From the NCBI GenBank assembly GCA_023818555.1, contig JAMWCG010000005.1, positions 1 to 13,508 on the forward strand: DNA of 13,508 bases, in the 5' to 3' direction. Below are positions 1 to 6,977 of this stretch, piece by piece. Each line of letters starts with the position of its first letter. Within the stretch, counting starts at the first letter, position 1. The position numbers and the translations under genes are program-made. Source of the DNA: Candidatus Omnitrophota bacterium. Lineage in GTDB: Bacteria; Omnitrophota; Gorgyraeia; DTHP01. The notes below the pieces were generated by a model. It was not told the origin of the DNA, did not search any database, and saw only the letters and a list, made by a program, of their open reading frames with translations.

Positions 1-676
1 GAGAAATAGAACCATTCTCCTCAGAAACAACGATAATCAGAGCATCACTTTCTTCAGATAAACCTACTGCTGCCCGATGGCGCATTCCCATAGTCTTAGA
101 AAGATAAGGATTATTAGAAACCGGGAAAAAACATCCTGCGGAGACAATTTTTTTCCCTTGAATTATTATACCTCCATCGTGAAGAGGGTTGCCGGGATAA
201 AAAATAGCCTCTAATACTTCGGGAGAAATAAGACAATCTAACTTTATTCCTGTCTCTATATATTGGTCTAAACCCATCTCCTTCTGAATGGCAATCAGAC
301 CTCCCATTTTTTTATCCGAAAGCCTTAAAACCCCCTTAATCAATTCTTCCCAGTTCTTTTCCTCATGGAAGAAAATCCCCCAAAGACTCCCTCCTCCCAA
401 ACGAATAAGTCCATTGCGTAATTCGGGTTGAAAAATAATCAGTAAAGCAATAACCGAGATAGTAAAGATTTTATTTAAAACCCAGGTAATTACCTCCAAT
501 CCCAAACGCTGGGTAAATAGAAAGATTATAATAAGAAATATGATTACTTTGAGTGCCTGCATTACGCGAGAACTACGGATAAAATTCAACACCTGATAAA
601 AAACAAACCAGAGGAGTAAAATCTCTAAAAGGGGTTTTAAAAAACTTAACCTAAAAAAATAACTAAACTTAAACAT
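1..676 (-). CDS. cdaA: Diadenylate cyclase CdaA (DacA), 3' end cut by window edge
   Basis: Makes c-di-AMP from two ATP at the inner membrane. I translated the open frame that runs off the left edge; 225 residues are visible and the family usually has about 270. Three hydrophobic segments (about residues 16-33, 42-56 and 58-82) are followed by the DAC domain from about 85. The family motifs are present: PLHDGG (164-169) and MRHRAA (198-203), followed by the typical LSEESDALIIVVSEE stretch. The usual DGA triad is DGG here, a conservative change. The ATG at 676 overlaps the folP stop by 8 bases (ATGTTTAA), which indicates translational coupling; the only SD-like bases (AAGG) abut the ATG. In related operons ybbR and glmM often follow cdaA, but that region is outside the window. 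The identification is secure; the C-terminus is unseen. Confidence 0.95.
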   Translation of the reverse strand, partial: MFKFSYFFRLSFLKPLLEILLLWFVFYQVLNFIRSSRVMQALKVIIFLIIIFLFTQRLGLEVITWVLNKIFTISVIALLIIFQPELRNGLIRLGGGSLWGIFFHEEKNWEELIKGVLRLSDKKMGGLIAIQKEMGLDQYIETGIKLDCLISPEVLEAIFYPGNPLHDGGIIIQGKKIVSAGCFFPVSNNPYLSKTMGMRHRAAVGLSEESDALIIVVSEENGSIS

Positions 677-1877
677 CCTTTATATTTATTATCTCATCAA
701 TTAACTTTACCGCCTGTTTCACCTCTTTTACATCATGGACACGCAATATTTTTGCCCCATTTATAAGTGCTAAAATGCAACTGGCAATAGTCCCATAAAT
801 TCTCTCTTCTACATCTACATTAAGCAATTTACCAATGAATGATTTCCGGGAAGTTCCCACCAGGATTGGCCGACCTAAGATTTTAAACTGAAAGAGATTT
901 TTCAAAATAATCAGATTGTGTTCTACGGTCTTTCCAAAACCAATTCCCGGGTCAATGATAATATTTTCTTCTTTAATCCCCGCTTCTTTTGCCAAATTAA
1001 TACTTTTCTCTAAGTAATCGATTATCTCCGGAATTAAATCTTTATACACAGGGTTCTTTTGCATTGTGCGAGGGGTTCCTTTCATATGCATAATTATTAC
1101 CGGAACCTGATAACGAGAAATCACCCTCCTCATCTCTGGGTCGTAGCGGAGAGCACTTACATCATTCACTATATCTGCCCCTGCCTCCATAGCTTCTTGG
1201 GCTACTTTTGCCTTTCGGGTATCAATAGAGATAGGAATTCTCAAGCGTCTACGCAAAATTTTTACCACTGGAATTACCCGGCGTAACTCCTCTTCCGGAG
1301 GAACCGGTTTTGCTCCCGGACGCGTAGACTCTCCTCCCACATCAATTATATCCGCACCTTCTTCCTCCATCTTTAAAGCATGATTGATTGCCTCCTGGGG
1401 TTTGTCAAAAAACCTCCCCCCATCACTAAAAGAATCGGGAGTAATATTTAAAATACCCATCAAATAAGTTCTTTTACCCAAATCTAACAAAAAATCATTT
1501 GCTTTTATTTGCCAGTTTTTGCGTTGAATTTTATCTAAGACGGTATTTATCTCATCCCCCAGTTTTGGTAGACCCCAGGGTTGAAGCTTAAGTTTAGCAA
1601 TGAGTTTTCTGTATTGCAAAAGCGTCCCCAGAATTATAGCGGTGCTCTTTTTCAATTTACCTGTGATTGCCTCACGGGGAAGAACCAATTCTCCTCCTAA
1701 GGAAAGCATCTCCTGTTTCAGCACATTACCGAGAAGAGTATCCAGCCCCTCTATCTGCAGAGTGTAAAAAATCCCTTTCCCCGACATAATGGCTTGTCCT
1801 GTTCTATCCACCTTCATCAGACGCATCTTCCGCAGAAAATCTTCCTCACAGGAAAAATTAAGCAATCTTATTTTCAT
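669..1877 (-). CDS. folP: Dihydropteroate synthase FolP with N-terminal extension
   Basis: Condenses p-aminobenzoate with hydroxymethyl-dihydropterin diphosphate to dihydropteroate in folate synthesis (cytoplasm). The 402 residues exceed the usual 270-290. The catalytic TIM barrel occupies about 136-395 and shows all family motifs: GILNITPDSFSDGG (141-154), DVGGESTRPGA (179-189), SIDTRKA (217-223), VNDVSAL (237-243), IDPGIGFGK (308-316), GTSRKSFIG (341-349) and RVHD (379-382). Residues 1-135 are an extra domain containing EGLDT, LKQEMLSLGG and KLKLQPWGLP. From memory, similar extensions occur in long DHPS proteins of other bacteria and archaea, so this looks like a known architecture and not a fusion artefact; its function is unknown to me. 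The start overlaps the ftsH stop by 20 bases and the SD is weak (GAGAG), so translation is probably coupled to ftsH. Confidence 0.96.
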   Translation of the reverse strand: MKIRLLNFSCEEDFLRKMRLMKVDRTGQAIMSGKGIFYTLQIEGLDTLLGNVLKQEMLSLGGELVLPREAITGKLKKSTAIILGTLLQYRKLIAKLKLQPWGLPKLGDEINTVLDKIQRKNWQIKANDFLLDLGKRTYLMGILNITPDSFSDGGRFFDKPQEAINHALKMEEEGADIIDVGGESTRPGAKPVPPEEELRRVIPVVKILRRRLRIPISIDTRKAKVAQEAMEAGADIVNDVSALRYDPEMRRVISRYQVPVIIMHMKGTPRTMQKNPVYKDLIPEIIDYLEKSINLAKEAGIKEENIIIDPGIGFGKTVEHNLIILKNLFQFKILGRPILVGTSRKSFIGKLLNVDVEERIYGTIASCILALINGAKILRVHDVKEVKQAVKLIDEIINIKDV

Positions 1878-3729
1878 CTCTCTGAGGCTCTATCCCTAAC
1901 AATCTCTCCACCTCTTCTCTTTCCAGAACTTCCTTTTCCAGAAGGGTCTCTGCCAGAAGTCTTAATTTATCCTGCTGTTTATTTAGTTCCTCTTTAGCCT
2001 GATTATAGCAGGTATTAATTATCTTCCCTACTTCCTGGTCAATAAGGAGGGCAGTCTGGTCACTGTAATTTTTTTCTTCAAAAATATCCCGTCCGAGAAA
2101 AATCTGTTGTTGGTCTCTCCCCAGGGTCATATGTCCCAACCGCTCACTCATTCCCAATTTAGTCACCATCAGCCGAGCGATTTCCGTGGCCTGTCTTAAA
2201 TCATCTTCTGCTCCTGTAGAAATATCCTCAAAAATAAGTTCTTCACTGGCGCGCCCTCCCAAAATTATAGCTATTTTTCGCAAAAGTTCTTTCTTTGTAT
2301 GCAAATATTTATCTTCCAGAGGAAGGTCCATCGTATGTCCGAGGGAAATGCCCCGGGGTAAAATCGTAACCTTTAAGGGCCGGGTTGGCCCGGGGATGAG
2401 AAAAGAAATTAAAGCATGGCCTGCTTCATGATAGGCAATCCTCAATTTTTCTTCTCTACTGATTACGCGCGATTTTTTCTCCGGTCCCGCCACTACCCGC
2501 TCAATCGCCTCATTGAGCTCTTCCATATCCACCGCATCTTTATTCTTTCTGGCTGCAAGTAAGGCAGATTCGTTTACTAAATTGGCTAAATCTGCACCGG
2601 AAAATCCCGGGGTCTGCCGAGCAATCTCTTTCAGATTTACATTGGGGGCAAGTTTGATACTCCTGGTATGCACTTTGAGAATCTCTTCCCTTCCTTTTAT
2701 ATCCGGACGGTCTATAACAATTATGCGGTCAAATCTTCCCGGCCGAAGAAGTGCAGGGTCAAGGACATCGGGTCGATTAGTAGCAGCCATGACAATAATT
2801 CCTTGCTCGGTATCAAAACCATCCATTTCCACCAATAAAGCATTTAAGGTCTGTTCCCGTTCATCGTGTCCTCCCCCAATGCCGGCAAAGCGCTGTCTTC
2901 CTACTGCATCTATCTCGTCAATAAAAACAATACAACCTTTTCCGCTCTGTTTGGCATAGCGTTTTGCCTGTTCAAATAAATCTCGCACTCTGCTTGCGCC
3001 CACTCCTACAAACAGTTCCACAAAATCAGAACCAGAGATACTGAAGAAAGGAACTCCTGCTTCACCGCTTACTGCCTTAGCAAGCAGGGTCTTACCGGTT
3101 CCCGGGGGTCCGATCAAAAGCACCCCTTTGGGAATCTTCCCCCCTAATCTCTGAAAGCGCTTGGGGTCTTTTAAAAATTCAATTATCTCTTTCAACTCCT
3201 CTTTTGCTTCATCCACTCCCGCAACATCGTTAAAAGTAGTCCTTGTCTGGTCACCCGTAATCAAACGTGCCCGGGATTTGGCAAAACTCCAGATACGCGA
3301 ACCACCCATCTGCATATTCCGGTAGCCAAAATACCAGAGGAAGAAGATAAATAAAAGCATTGGACCTAAAGAATAGAGAAGATTAGCAAAAAAAGTGCGG
3401 GGAGGTTTGATAGAAAAATCAGGAATGTTCTCCCGAAGAACCCTTATCAGGTCAGGGTCATTATCCGGGATATGCACGGTATATTTTCTTCCATTGGAGA
3501 GAACCCCGGTAACAATATTTTCTATCTTTATTGCCGAACGGACCTCTTTACGCTGAGGATTCTCAGAAGCCATCCGATAAAACTCACTATAACTTAATTC
3601 TATAGGTGGACCTTCTAAGGATAATTTGCCCAAATTAAATAGATACATTACAGAAACCGCAAGAATCAATGTCCAGAAAAGTCTCCTTAAAAAATAGTTA
3701 TTCTTTCCTACATTTTTCCCTTCAGGCAT
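1858..3729 (-). CDS. ftsH: ATP-dependent zinc metalloprotease FtsH
   Basis: Hexameric membrane-anchored AAA+ protease that degrades misfolded membrane proteins and regulatory proteins. The 623 residues are a normal length. There are two membrane helices (about 14-34 and 112-135) flanking a small extracytoplasmic domain. The AAA module has Walker A GPPGTGKT (207-214), Walker B IVFIDEID (267-274), and the second region of homology [20 protein letters not shown]. The M41 peptidase domain has HEAGH (434-438) with zinc ligands His434 and His438, and Asp510 in STGAEDDL as the probable third ligand. The ATG start is preceded by GTGAGGT at good spacing. It lies 14 bases after tilS and overlaps folP by 20 bases. 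No key residue is missing. Confidence 0.98.
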   Translation of the reverse strand: MPEGKNVGKNNYFLRRLFWTLILAVSVMYLFNLGKLSLEGPPIELSYSEFYRMASENPQRKEVRSAIKIENIVTGVLSNGRKYTVHIPDNDPDLIRVLRENIPDFSIKPPRTFFANLLYSLGPMLLFIFFLWYFGYRNMQMGGSRIWSFAKSRARLITGDQTRTTFNDVAGVDEAKEELKEIIEFLKDPKRFQRLGGKIPKGVLLIGPPGTGKTLLAKAVSGEAGVPFFSISGSDFVELFVGVGASRVRDLFEQAKRYAKQSGKGCIVFIDEIDAVGRQRFAGIGGGHDEREQTLNALLVEMDGFDTEQGIIVMAATNRPDVLDPALLRPGRFDRIIVIDRPDIKGREEILKVHTRSIKLAPNVNLKEIARQTPGFSGADLANLVNESALLAARKNKDAVDMEELNEAIERVVAGPEKKSRVISREEKLRIAYHEAGHALISFLIPGPTRPLKVTILPRGISLGHTMDLPLEDKYLHTKKELLRKIAIILGGRASEELIFEDISTGAEDDLRQATEIARLMVTKLGMSERLGHMTLGRDQQQIFLGRDIFEEKNYSDQTALLIDQEVGKIINTCYNQAKEELNKQQDKLRLLAETLLEKEVLEREEVERLLGIEPQRDENKIA

Positions 3730-3743
3730 ATTTACCTCACTTT

Positions 3744-4748
3744 TTAATCCTTACAATTTTTAAGAAAAAAAACCAAATCCTTTTTATCTTTTTCTACCGA
3801 AATACCCTTAGGCAAATCCAGAATTGAACCAGTTGGTCTTTGCTCTAAAAAATCTGCAAAATCTTTCCAGTGCTGGTAGTTTATCCGTCTTAAATTCCCT
3901 TTTAATTCTCCAATCGCTATGCGAAAAATCTCCCTCTGGAGAATTGGCGGGAGAGTCCTTAATTTCTCCTGAGGAATAATTATTCTCCCGTTCTTTATCC
4001 TGGTTAGAGACCTGAATTTCCTTCTCCCTTGTCTATTTATATATTCATAAGCCAAACCTAAATTTTCTGCAGTATTGGCCAGAATTTCCTTAATCTGTGG
4101 GTTATAATCTTTCACTAAATAAGGAATCAGTTCGTTCCTGATACGATTACGCAGATGGAGAGATGAGAGGTTACTTTTGTCCATGCGGTAGCCTATCTTT
4201 TCTTTTTCTAAGTAACTGATTATCTCCTCCCTCCAAATTCCCAAGAGTGGTCTGATGATGAAAAAACCTTTTTCTTCCCTCAGGTGGGGAATTCCCCTTA
4301 ACCCCAGAAGACCTGCTCCTTTAATTAAACGCATAAGCACTGTTTCCACCTGGTCATCACGCGTATGCCCTAAGGCAATTTTTTTAATCCCCAATTTTTC
4401 TGCAGTTTGAAAAAAAAACTCATAGCGCAAAAGGCGCGCTCCCTCCTCTTCCGAGAGGCCTCTCTTTTTAATCTCTTCTCTTACATCTACTTCTCCATAA
4501 CAAAAAGGAACTTTCAATCGCTCAGCAAGCTCTTTTACGAATAAGGCATCTTCCTCCGATTCCTCTCCACGCAATTTATGATTAAGATGGGCAAGGTAAA
4601 GAACTAAACCCCAATCATTCTTCATTTGAAAAAGAATATGGACTAAACAAACCGAATCCGGCCCTCCCGAAACACCCACTAAAAGTTTATCTCCTCTATT
4701 TAACATTCGGAATTTAAGAATCGTCTTTTCTACTTTTTCCTTAAGCAT
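3744..4748 (-). CDS. tilS: tRNA(Ile)-lysidine synthetase TilS
   Basis: ATP-dependent enzyme that converts C34 of the CAU anticodon of tRNA-Ile2 to lysidine, so that it reads AUA. I place the start at the ATG at 4748 (334 residues). The frame is open further upstream to 4787, but those 13 codons are the tRNA gene read as protein. With this start, the PP-loop SGGPDS is at 27-32, followed by the HLNHKLRGEES motif, the LGHTRDDQVET motif, and the DKSN...LRNRIRNELIPYL region. The length matches the short TilS type (about 320 residues) that lacks the extra C-terminal domain of the E. coli enzyme (about 430). No good SD is seen: only 9 bases (CAGAGACTT) separate the start from the end of the tRNA. 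ftsH follows 14 bases downstream. Confidence 0.95.
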   Translation of the reverse strand: MLKEKVEKTILKFRMLNRGDKLLVGVSGGPDSVCLVHILFQMKNDWGLVLYLAHLNHKLRGEESEEDALFVKELAERLKVPFCYGEVDVREEIKKRGLSEEEGARLLRYEFFFQTAEKLGIKKIALGHTRDDQVETVLMRLIKGAGLLGLRGIPHLREEKGFFIIRPLLGIWREEIISYLEKEKIGYRMDKSNLSSLHLRNRIRNELIPYLVKDYNPQIKEILANTAENLGLAYEYINRQGRRKFRSLTRIKNGRIIIPQEKLRTLPPILQREIFRIAIGELKGNLRRINYQHWKDFADFLEQRPTGSILDLPKGISVEKDKKDLVFFLKNCKD

Positions 4749-4757
4749 AAGTCTCTG

Positions 4758-4831
4758 TGGCAGGAAGCGGATTTGAACCGCTGACATAACGGGTATGAGC
4801 CGTCTGCTCTACCAAACTGAGCTATCCTGCC
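4758..4831 (-). tRNA. tRNA with anticodon CAU (elongator Met favoured; Ile2 not excluded)
   Basis: A 74-base cloverleaf folds completely. The acceptor stem is GGCAGGA/TCCTGCC (7 pairs) and the D stem is GCTC/GAGC. The anticodon stem GACGG/CCGTT (one G-U) encloses loop CTCATAC, giving anticodon CAT. The variable loop is ATGTC, the T stem AGCGG/CCGCT has loop TTCAAAT, and the discriminator is A. CCA is not encoded, since CAG follows the discriminator. It is not an initiator: the first pair is G-C and the anticodon stem lacks the three G-C pairs of fMet. C38 and the CATACCCG run resemble elongator tRNA-Met, but a CAU tRNA directly before tilS could also be tRNA-Ile2, the TilS substrate. Sequence alone does not settle this. 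Confidence 0.95.
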
Positions 4832-4863
4832 AATTGAAATGAAAAATTTTAATCTTTGTATAT

Positions 4864-4891
4864 ATGATAGCATAAAAAAAATATTTTGCAA
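4864..4891 (-). promoter_or_regulatory. Probable sigma-70-type promoter for tRNA-tilS-ftsH-folP-cdaA
   Basis: On the minus strand TTGCAA (4891-4886) and TATCAT (4869-4864) are separated by 16 bases. Transcription would start near 4857, about 25 bases before the mature tRNA 5' end. It lies in a 98-base gap between gene blocks, the only obvious place for a promoter of this operon. Found by eye only. Confidence 0.55.
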
Positions 4892-4929
4892 GCAGAAAGG
4901 TAGGAAAAAAGGAAGGCAACCGTCTTTTC

Positions 4930-6036
4930 TTAAGATAATTTCTCCACTGCAAGGATCTCCCCAGTAAGTTTATTATAAACTATTTTTAACTTAACTGTAG
5001 TTTTATCTTTGAGAAGAATTATTTCCATAATCACATTAGATTTAATGATAAAACTGCCTTTCTCTTCTCCTATTTTAATAATCCTAAAATCAACAAGCGT
5101 GTTCTTATAATCTTCGGCAAATTGATAAATAACCCTTATCCCTCGCTTAAGTCTCGCTCGTTCATCTAACGGAACATTCACGACTAATGCTTCACGCCTT
5201 ATCCTTGCTTCAGGAGATTCTTGAGGAAAGGCATAATTAAGTTCATCAAAAATTTTTTCTAAGTTATGCGAAGGTTTCAAAACCTCTACTAATTTACCTT
5301 TACCTAAGATTATCTCAGTCTGGTTGGTCTCATAAGTATAAATCAAAGGTAGAGAAATTTTTGTCTCATTATGGTTTAATAAAATTATTTCTATAGGGGT
5401 AGGAGAAAATTTAATGTTTTTATTGAACACTACGCTTATTGGCTCTTGAGCATATTGCGGCAAATTCACCCAAGACTGACTATGAAGCCCTCCGAACAAC
5501 AGACCCCCATCTTTAGCCAAAAAGATTCCATCCACTAAGGCCTTTCCCATTTGCACATAGATACTCATTAAATCAAAATGTGCGAAATTTAAGTAGCGGT
5601 CAGGAAATTCCGTGGCATTTATCTTTATTTCTCCATTTTTTAAAATACCCGGAACCCCCGAGGAGAAAAGTTCCTCATAAGCCCTCTCGTAAATCCGGTA
5701 ATCCGCTTCCAGGTAGGGTTGGTTTAGTTTATTTCCTAATTCTTTCAGAAGTTGTGCAAATTCCTCAGGAGACAATTTTCCTTTCTTTAATCTACCCACA
5801 TCATCGTGACTGAAATCTAACTCTAAAGCTTTTATTAAAATATAAGTCCTTTGTTTTAAAGCCACAGTTAAGGCGGAAAGGTTCTTAATCAGGCTGATTT
5901 GGAAAGGAGAGAAAACATGACTTTCCTTAATCCGACGCAAGACTCTACTATAGCTTTCCCTAAAATCTCTGCCTGCTAAATTTATTTCCAGACAATTTAA
6001 GAGAATAAGTATAAATGATAAAAATTTACTCTTCAT
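4930..6036 (-). CDS. Unrecognised exported protein with LRRIK leader motif
   Basis: I do not recognise a family. With the ATG at 6036 (368 residues) it has a clean signal-like N-terminus: MKSK, a hydrophobic stretch at about 4-18, and a possible cleavage after NLAG (22). A basic motif LRRIK follows at 33-37, matching the LRRVR of the three genes upstream. Around residues 80-104 the segment GKLSPEEFAQLLKELG resembles the helical repeat of the protein at 8823-10700. The second half alternates hydrophobic and polar residues and looks beta-rich. A GTG at 6060 is a possible alternative start, with AAGGG only a few bases before it. I prefer the ATG because it puts the basic motif at the same distance as in the neighbours and overlaps the stop of the small ORF upstream by 11 bases. 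It is the last gene of block 2; the product is probably exported or membrane-tethered. Confidence 0.8.
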   Translation of the reverse strand: MKSKFLSFILILLNCLEINLAGRDFRESYSRVLRRIKESHVFSPFQISLIKNLSALTVALKQRTYILIKALELDFSHDDVGRLKKGKLSPEEFAQLLKELGNKLNQPYLEADYRIYERAYEELFSSGVPGILKNGEIKINATEFPDRYLNFAHFDLMSIYVQMGKALVDGIFLAKDGGLLFGGLHSQSWVNLPQYAQEPISVVFNKNIKFSPTPIEIILLNHNETKISLPLIYTYETNQTEIILGKGKLVEVLKPSHNLEKIFDELNYAFPQESPEARIRREALVVNVPLDERARLKRGIRVIYQFAEDYKNTLVDFRIIKIGEEKGSFIIKSNVIMEIILLKDKTTVKLKIVYNKLTGEILAVEKLS

Positions 6037-6160
6037 TAGTTGAATTAAGGTATATCTCACTTTCCCTTAACAATCCATTCTCTGGCTTCAGAACTAAGGA
6101 AGGAGAATTTAAAATATCTTCTTTGTCTCTGGGAAAATAGGGGAAAATATCCACAAACAA
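6026..6160 (-). CDS. Possible small acidic protein, 44 residues, TTG start
   Basis: The 179-base gap between the two neighbouring ATG/GTG-started genes contains a frame that is open for 60 codons (6208 down to 6029) and closes with TAA. A strong Shine-Dalgarno AAGGAG lies 9 bases before a TTG at 6160; a GTG at 6154 is a second option. The product would begin MFVDIFPYFPRDKEDIL and end YLNSTNEE: acidic, hydrophilic, with no membrane segment and no family I know. The stop overlaps the ATG of the next gene by 11 bases, which would couple their translation. It could instead be decayed coding sequence or the leader region of the next gene. The good SD and protein-like composition argue for a real gene. 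Confidence 0.45.
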   Translation of the reverse strand: MFVDIFPYFPRDKEDILNSPSLVLKPENGLLRESEIYLNSTNEE

Positions 6161-6169
6161 ATTAAATTT

Positions 6170-6175
6170 CTCCTT
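6170..6175 (-). promoter_or_regulatory. Shine-Dalgarno AAGGAG deciding a TTG start
   Basis: AAGGAG followed by 9 bases (AAATTTAAT) and then TTG at 6160. It sits inside an intergenic region and fits no other start codon, so it is the main evidence that the small open frame at 6026-6160 is translated. Confidence 0.45.
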
Positions 6176-6215
6176 AAAAAGTGAGGACCGATTTTTATTT
6201 TCCTCATCTTAAAAA

Positions 6216-6953
6216 CTATGGTTTGGAATATACCCTTACCTCCTCATATCCCCGGCGAGCGGCCTGGACATTCTTCTCTACCACTGCGGGAGGCAGTTTT
6301 AATTTTTCGCTCAAATGACTCCTGATTGCTTCCAAGAGAGAAGATAGCTTAATCAACTTAGTAACCCTTACAAGTGCTCCTAACATTACCACATTTTCTC
6401 CTCTTTCGGTTCCGATAACCTCAGAGGCAATATCTCTTGCAGGAATATAATAAAATTTCTGTTCCTCAGAGGGCGGAGGGAGCAAATTTAAATAACCAAT
6501 GTCCTCCCGGTAGCCAGTATTAAGCAACAATATCCCATTAGATTTCAAGCCAGAAAATAAATTCTCTCCCAATTCCTCCAATAAACTGCCGGAGAAGATA
6601 ATTAACCAATCCGGTTCTTCTACATAACTCCGGTCTATAATCTGTTGATTAGCGGTCCTTATATGCACACGCATGGGAGAACCGCTCTGAGCTGGGCCAT
6701 ATTCAGGGGTGCTCACTGACCAATGATTTTCTAAAAAAAGTGCCTTCTGAAGAATATGGGAGGCGGTTTCCGCTCCCTGGCCTGCCCGTGCTTCAAAGCG
6801 AAATCCTCCTTCCCGAAAGACAACTTCATTCTCGCGTACCCGCCGGGAAAAGAGATTGTTTTGCTGAATTGCAGAAGTCTCGGTGAGAAAATAAACAGTA
6901 CAGAAAAAGATAAAAATTGCTAACCCAAATATCTTTTCTATCCTTTCGCTCAC
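6216..6953 (-). CDS. Orphan 2-oxoacid:ferredoxin oxidoreductase gamma-type domain with signal-like N-terminus
   Basis: Residues about 51-240 match the gamma/catalytic-domain family of pyruvate/2-oxoacid:ferredoxin oxidoreductases (PorC/KorC type). AGQGAETASHIL (57-68) corresponds to the GGQG motif, EYGPAQSGSPMRV (84-96) to the FGPE..G.P region, DWLIIF (115-120) begins a Rossmann-like strand, and the C-terminal helix ends AARRGYEEV (231-239). The known family is cytoplasmic, about 180-190 residues, and works with alpha and beta subunits. Here residues 1-40 are extra: a hydrophobic helix (about 7-24), a possible cleavage after TSA (28), then SRRVR (36-40). The GTG start is well supported by AAAGGAGG four bases upstream, so the extension is real. 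No partner subunits are in the window. Function in this setting is unknown; it may be a membrane-tethered or repurposed domain. Confidence 0.85.
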   Translation of the reverse strand: MSERIEKIFGLAIFIFFCTVYFLTETSAIQQNNLFSRRVRENEVVFREGGFRFEARAGQGAETASHILQKALFLENHWSVSTPEYGPAQSGSPMRVHIRTANQQIIDRSYVEEPDWLIIFSGSLLEELGENLFSGLKSNGILLLNTGYREDIGYLNLLPPPSEEQKFYYIPARDIASEVIGTERGENVVMLGALVRVTKLIKLSSLLEAIRSHLSEKLKLPPAVVEKNVQAARRGYEEVRVYSKP

Positions 6954-6957
6954 TTTT

Positions 6958-6965
6958 CCTCCTTT
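6958..6965 (-). promoter_or_regulatory. Strong Shine-Dalgarno AAAGGAGG fixing a GTG start
   Basis: AAAGGAGG ends four bases before the GTG at 6953. It matters because it shows that the oxidoreductase-like protein is translated with its hydrophobic, signal-like N-terminus, and does not begin later at the conserved domain. Confidence 0.7.
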
Positions 6966-6977
6966 CTTTTATCTTTT

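Noticed and set aside
2513..2959. 148-residue plus-strand ORF opposite ftsH
   Set aside because: Antisense shadow of a strongly conserved AAA+ protease gene; the protein has no family features.
4749..4787. Upstream extension of tilS to an ATG at 4787, giving an N-terminus beginning MSAVQIRF
   Set aside because: These codons are the 3' half of the CAU tRNA gene read in frame. The ATG at 4748 gives a normal TilS N-terminus.
4872..4886. T-run on the minus strand as a rho-independent terminator of block 2
   Set aside because: No GC-rich hairpin precedes it. The run falls in the spacer of the proposed promoter, and AT-rich spacers are common.
5968..5970. Cysteine in the signal-like region of the last block 2 protein as a lipoprotein lipobox
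   Set aside because: The residues before Cys are LLN, which do not fit a lipobox, and the Cys lies inside the hydrophobic stretch.
6037..6060. GTG at 6060 as start of the last block 2 gene
   Set aside because: Possible, since AAGGG is close by, but it adds a non-typical segment before a canonical signal peptide and moves the LRRIK motif out of register with the other three proteins. The ATG at 6036 is preferred.
6109..6207. Alternative 32-codon ORF starting at ATG 6207
   Set aside because: No SD, odd composition, and it lies in a different frame from the better supported TTG-started small ORF.
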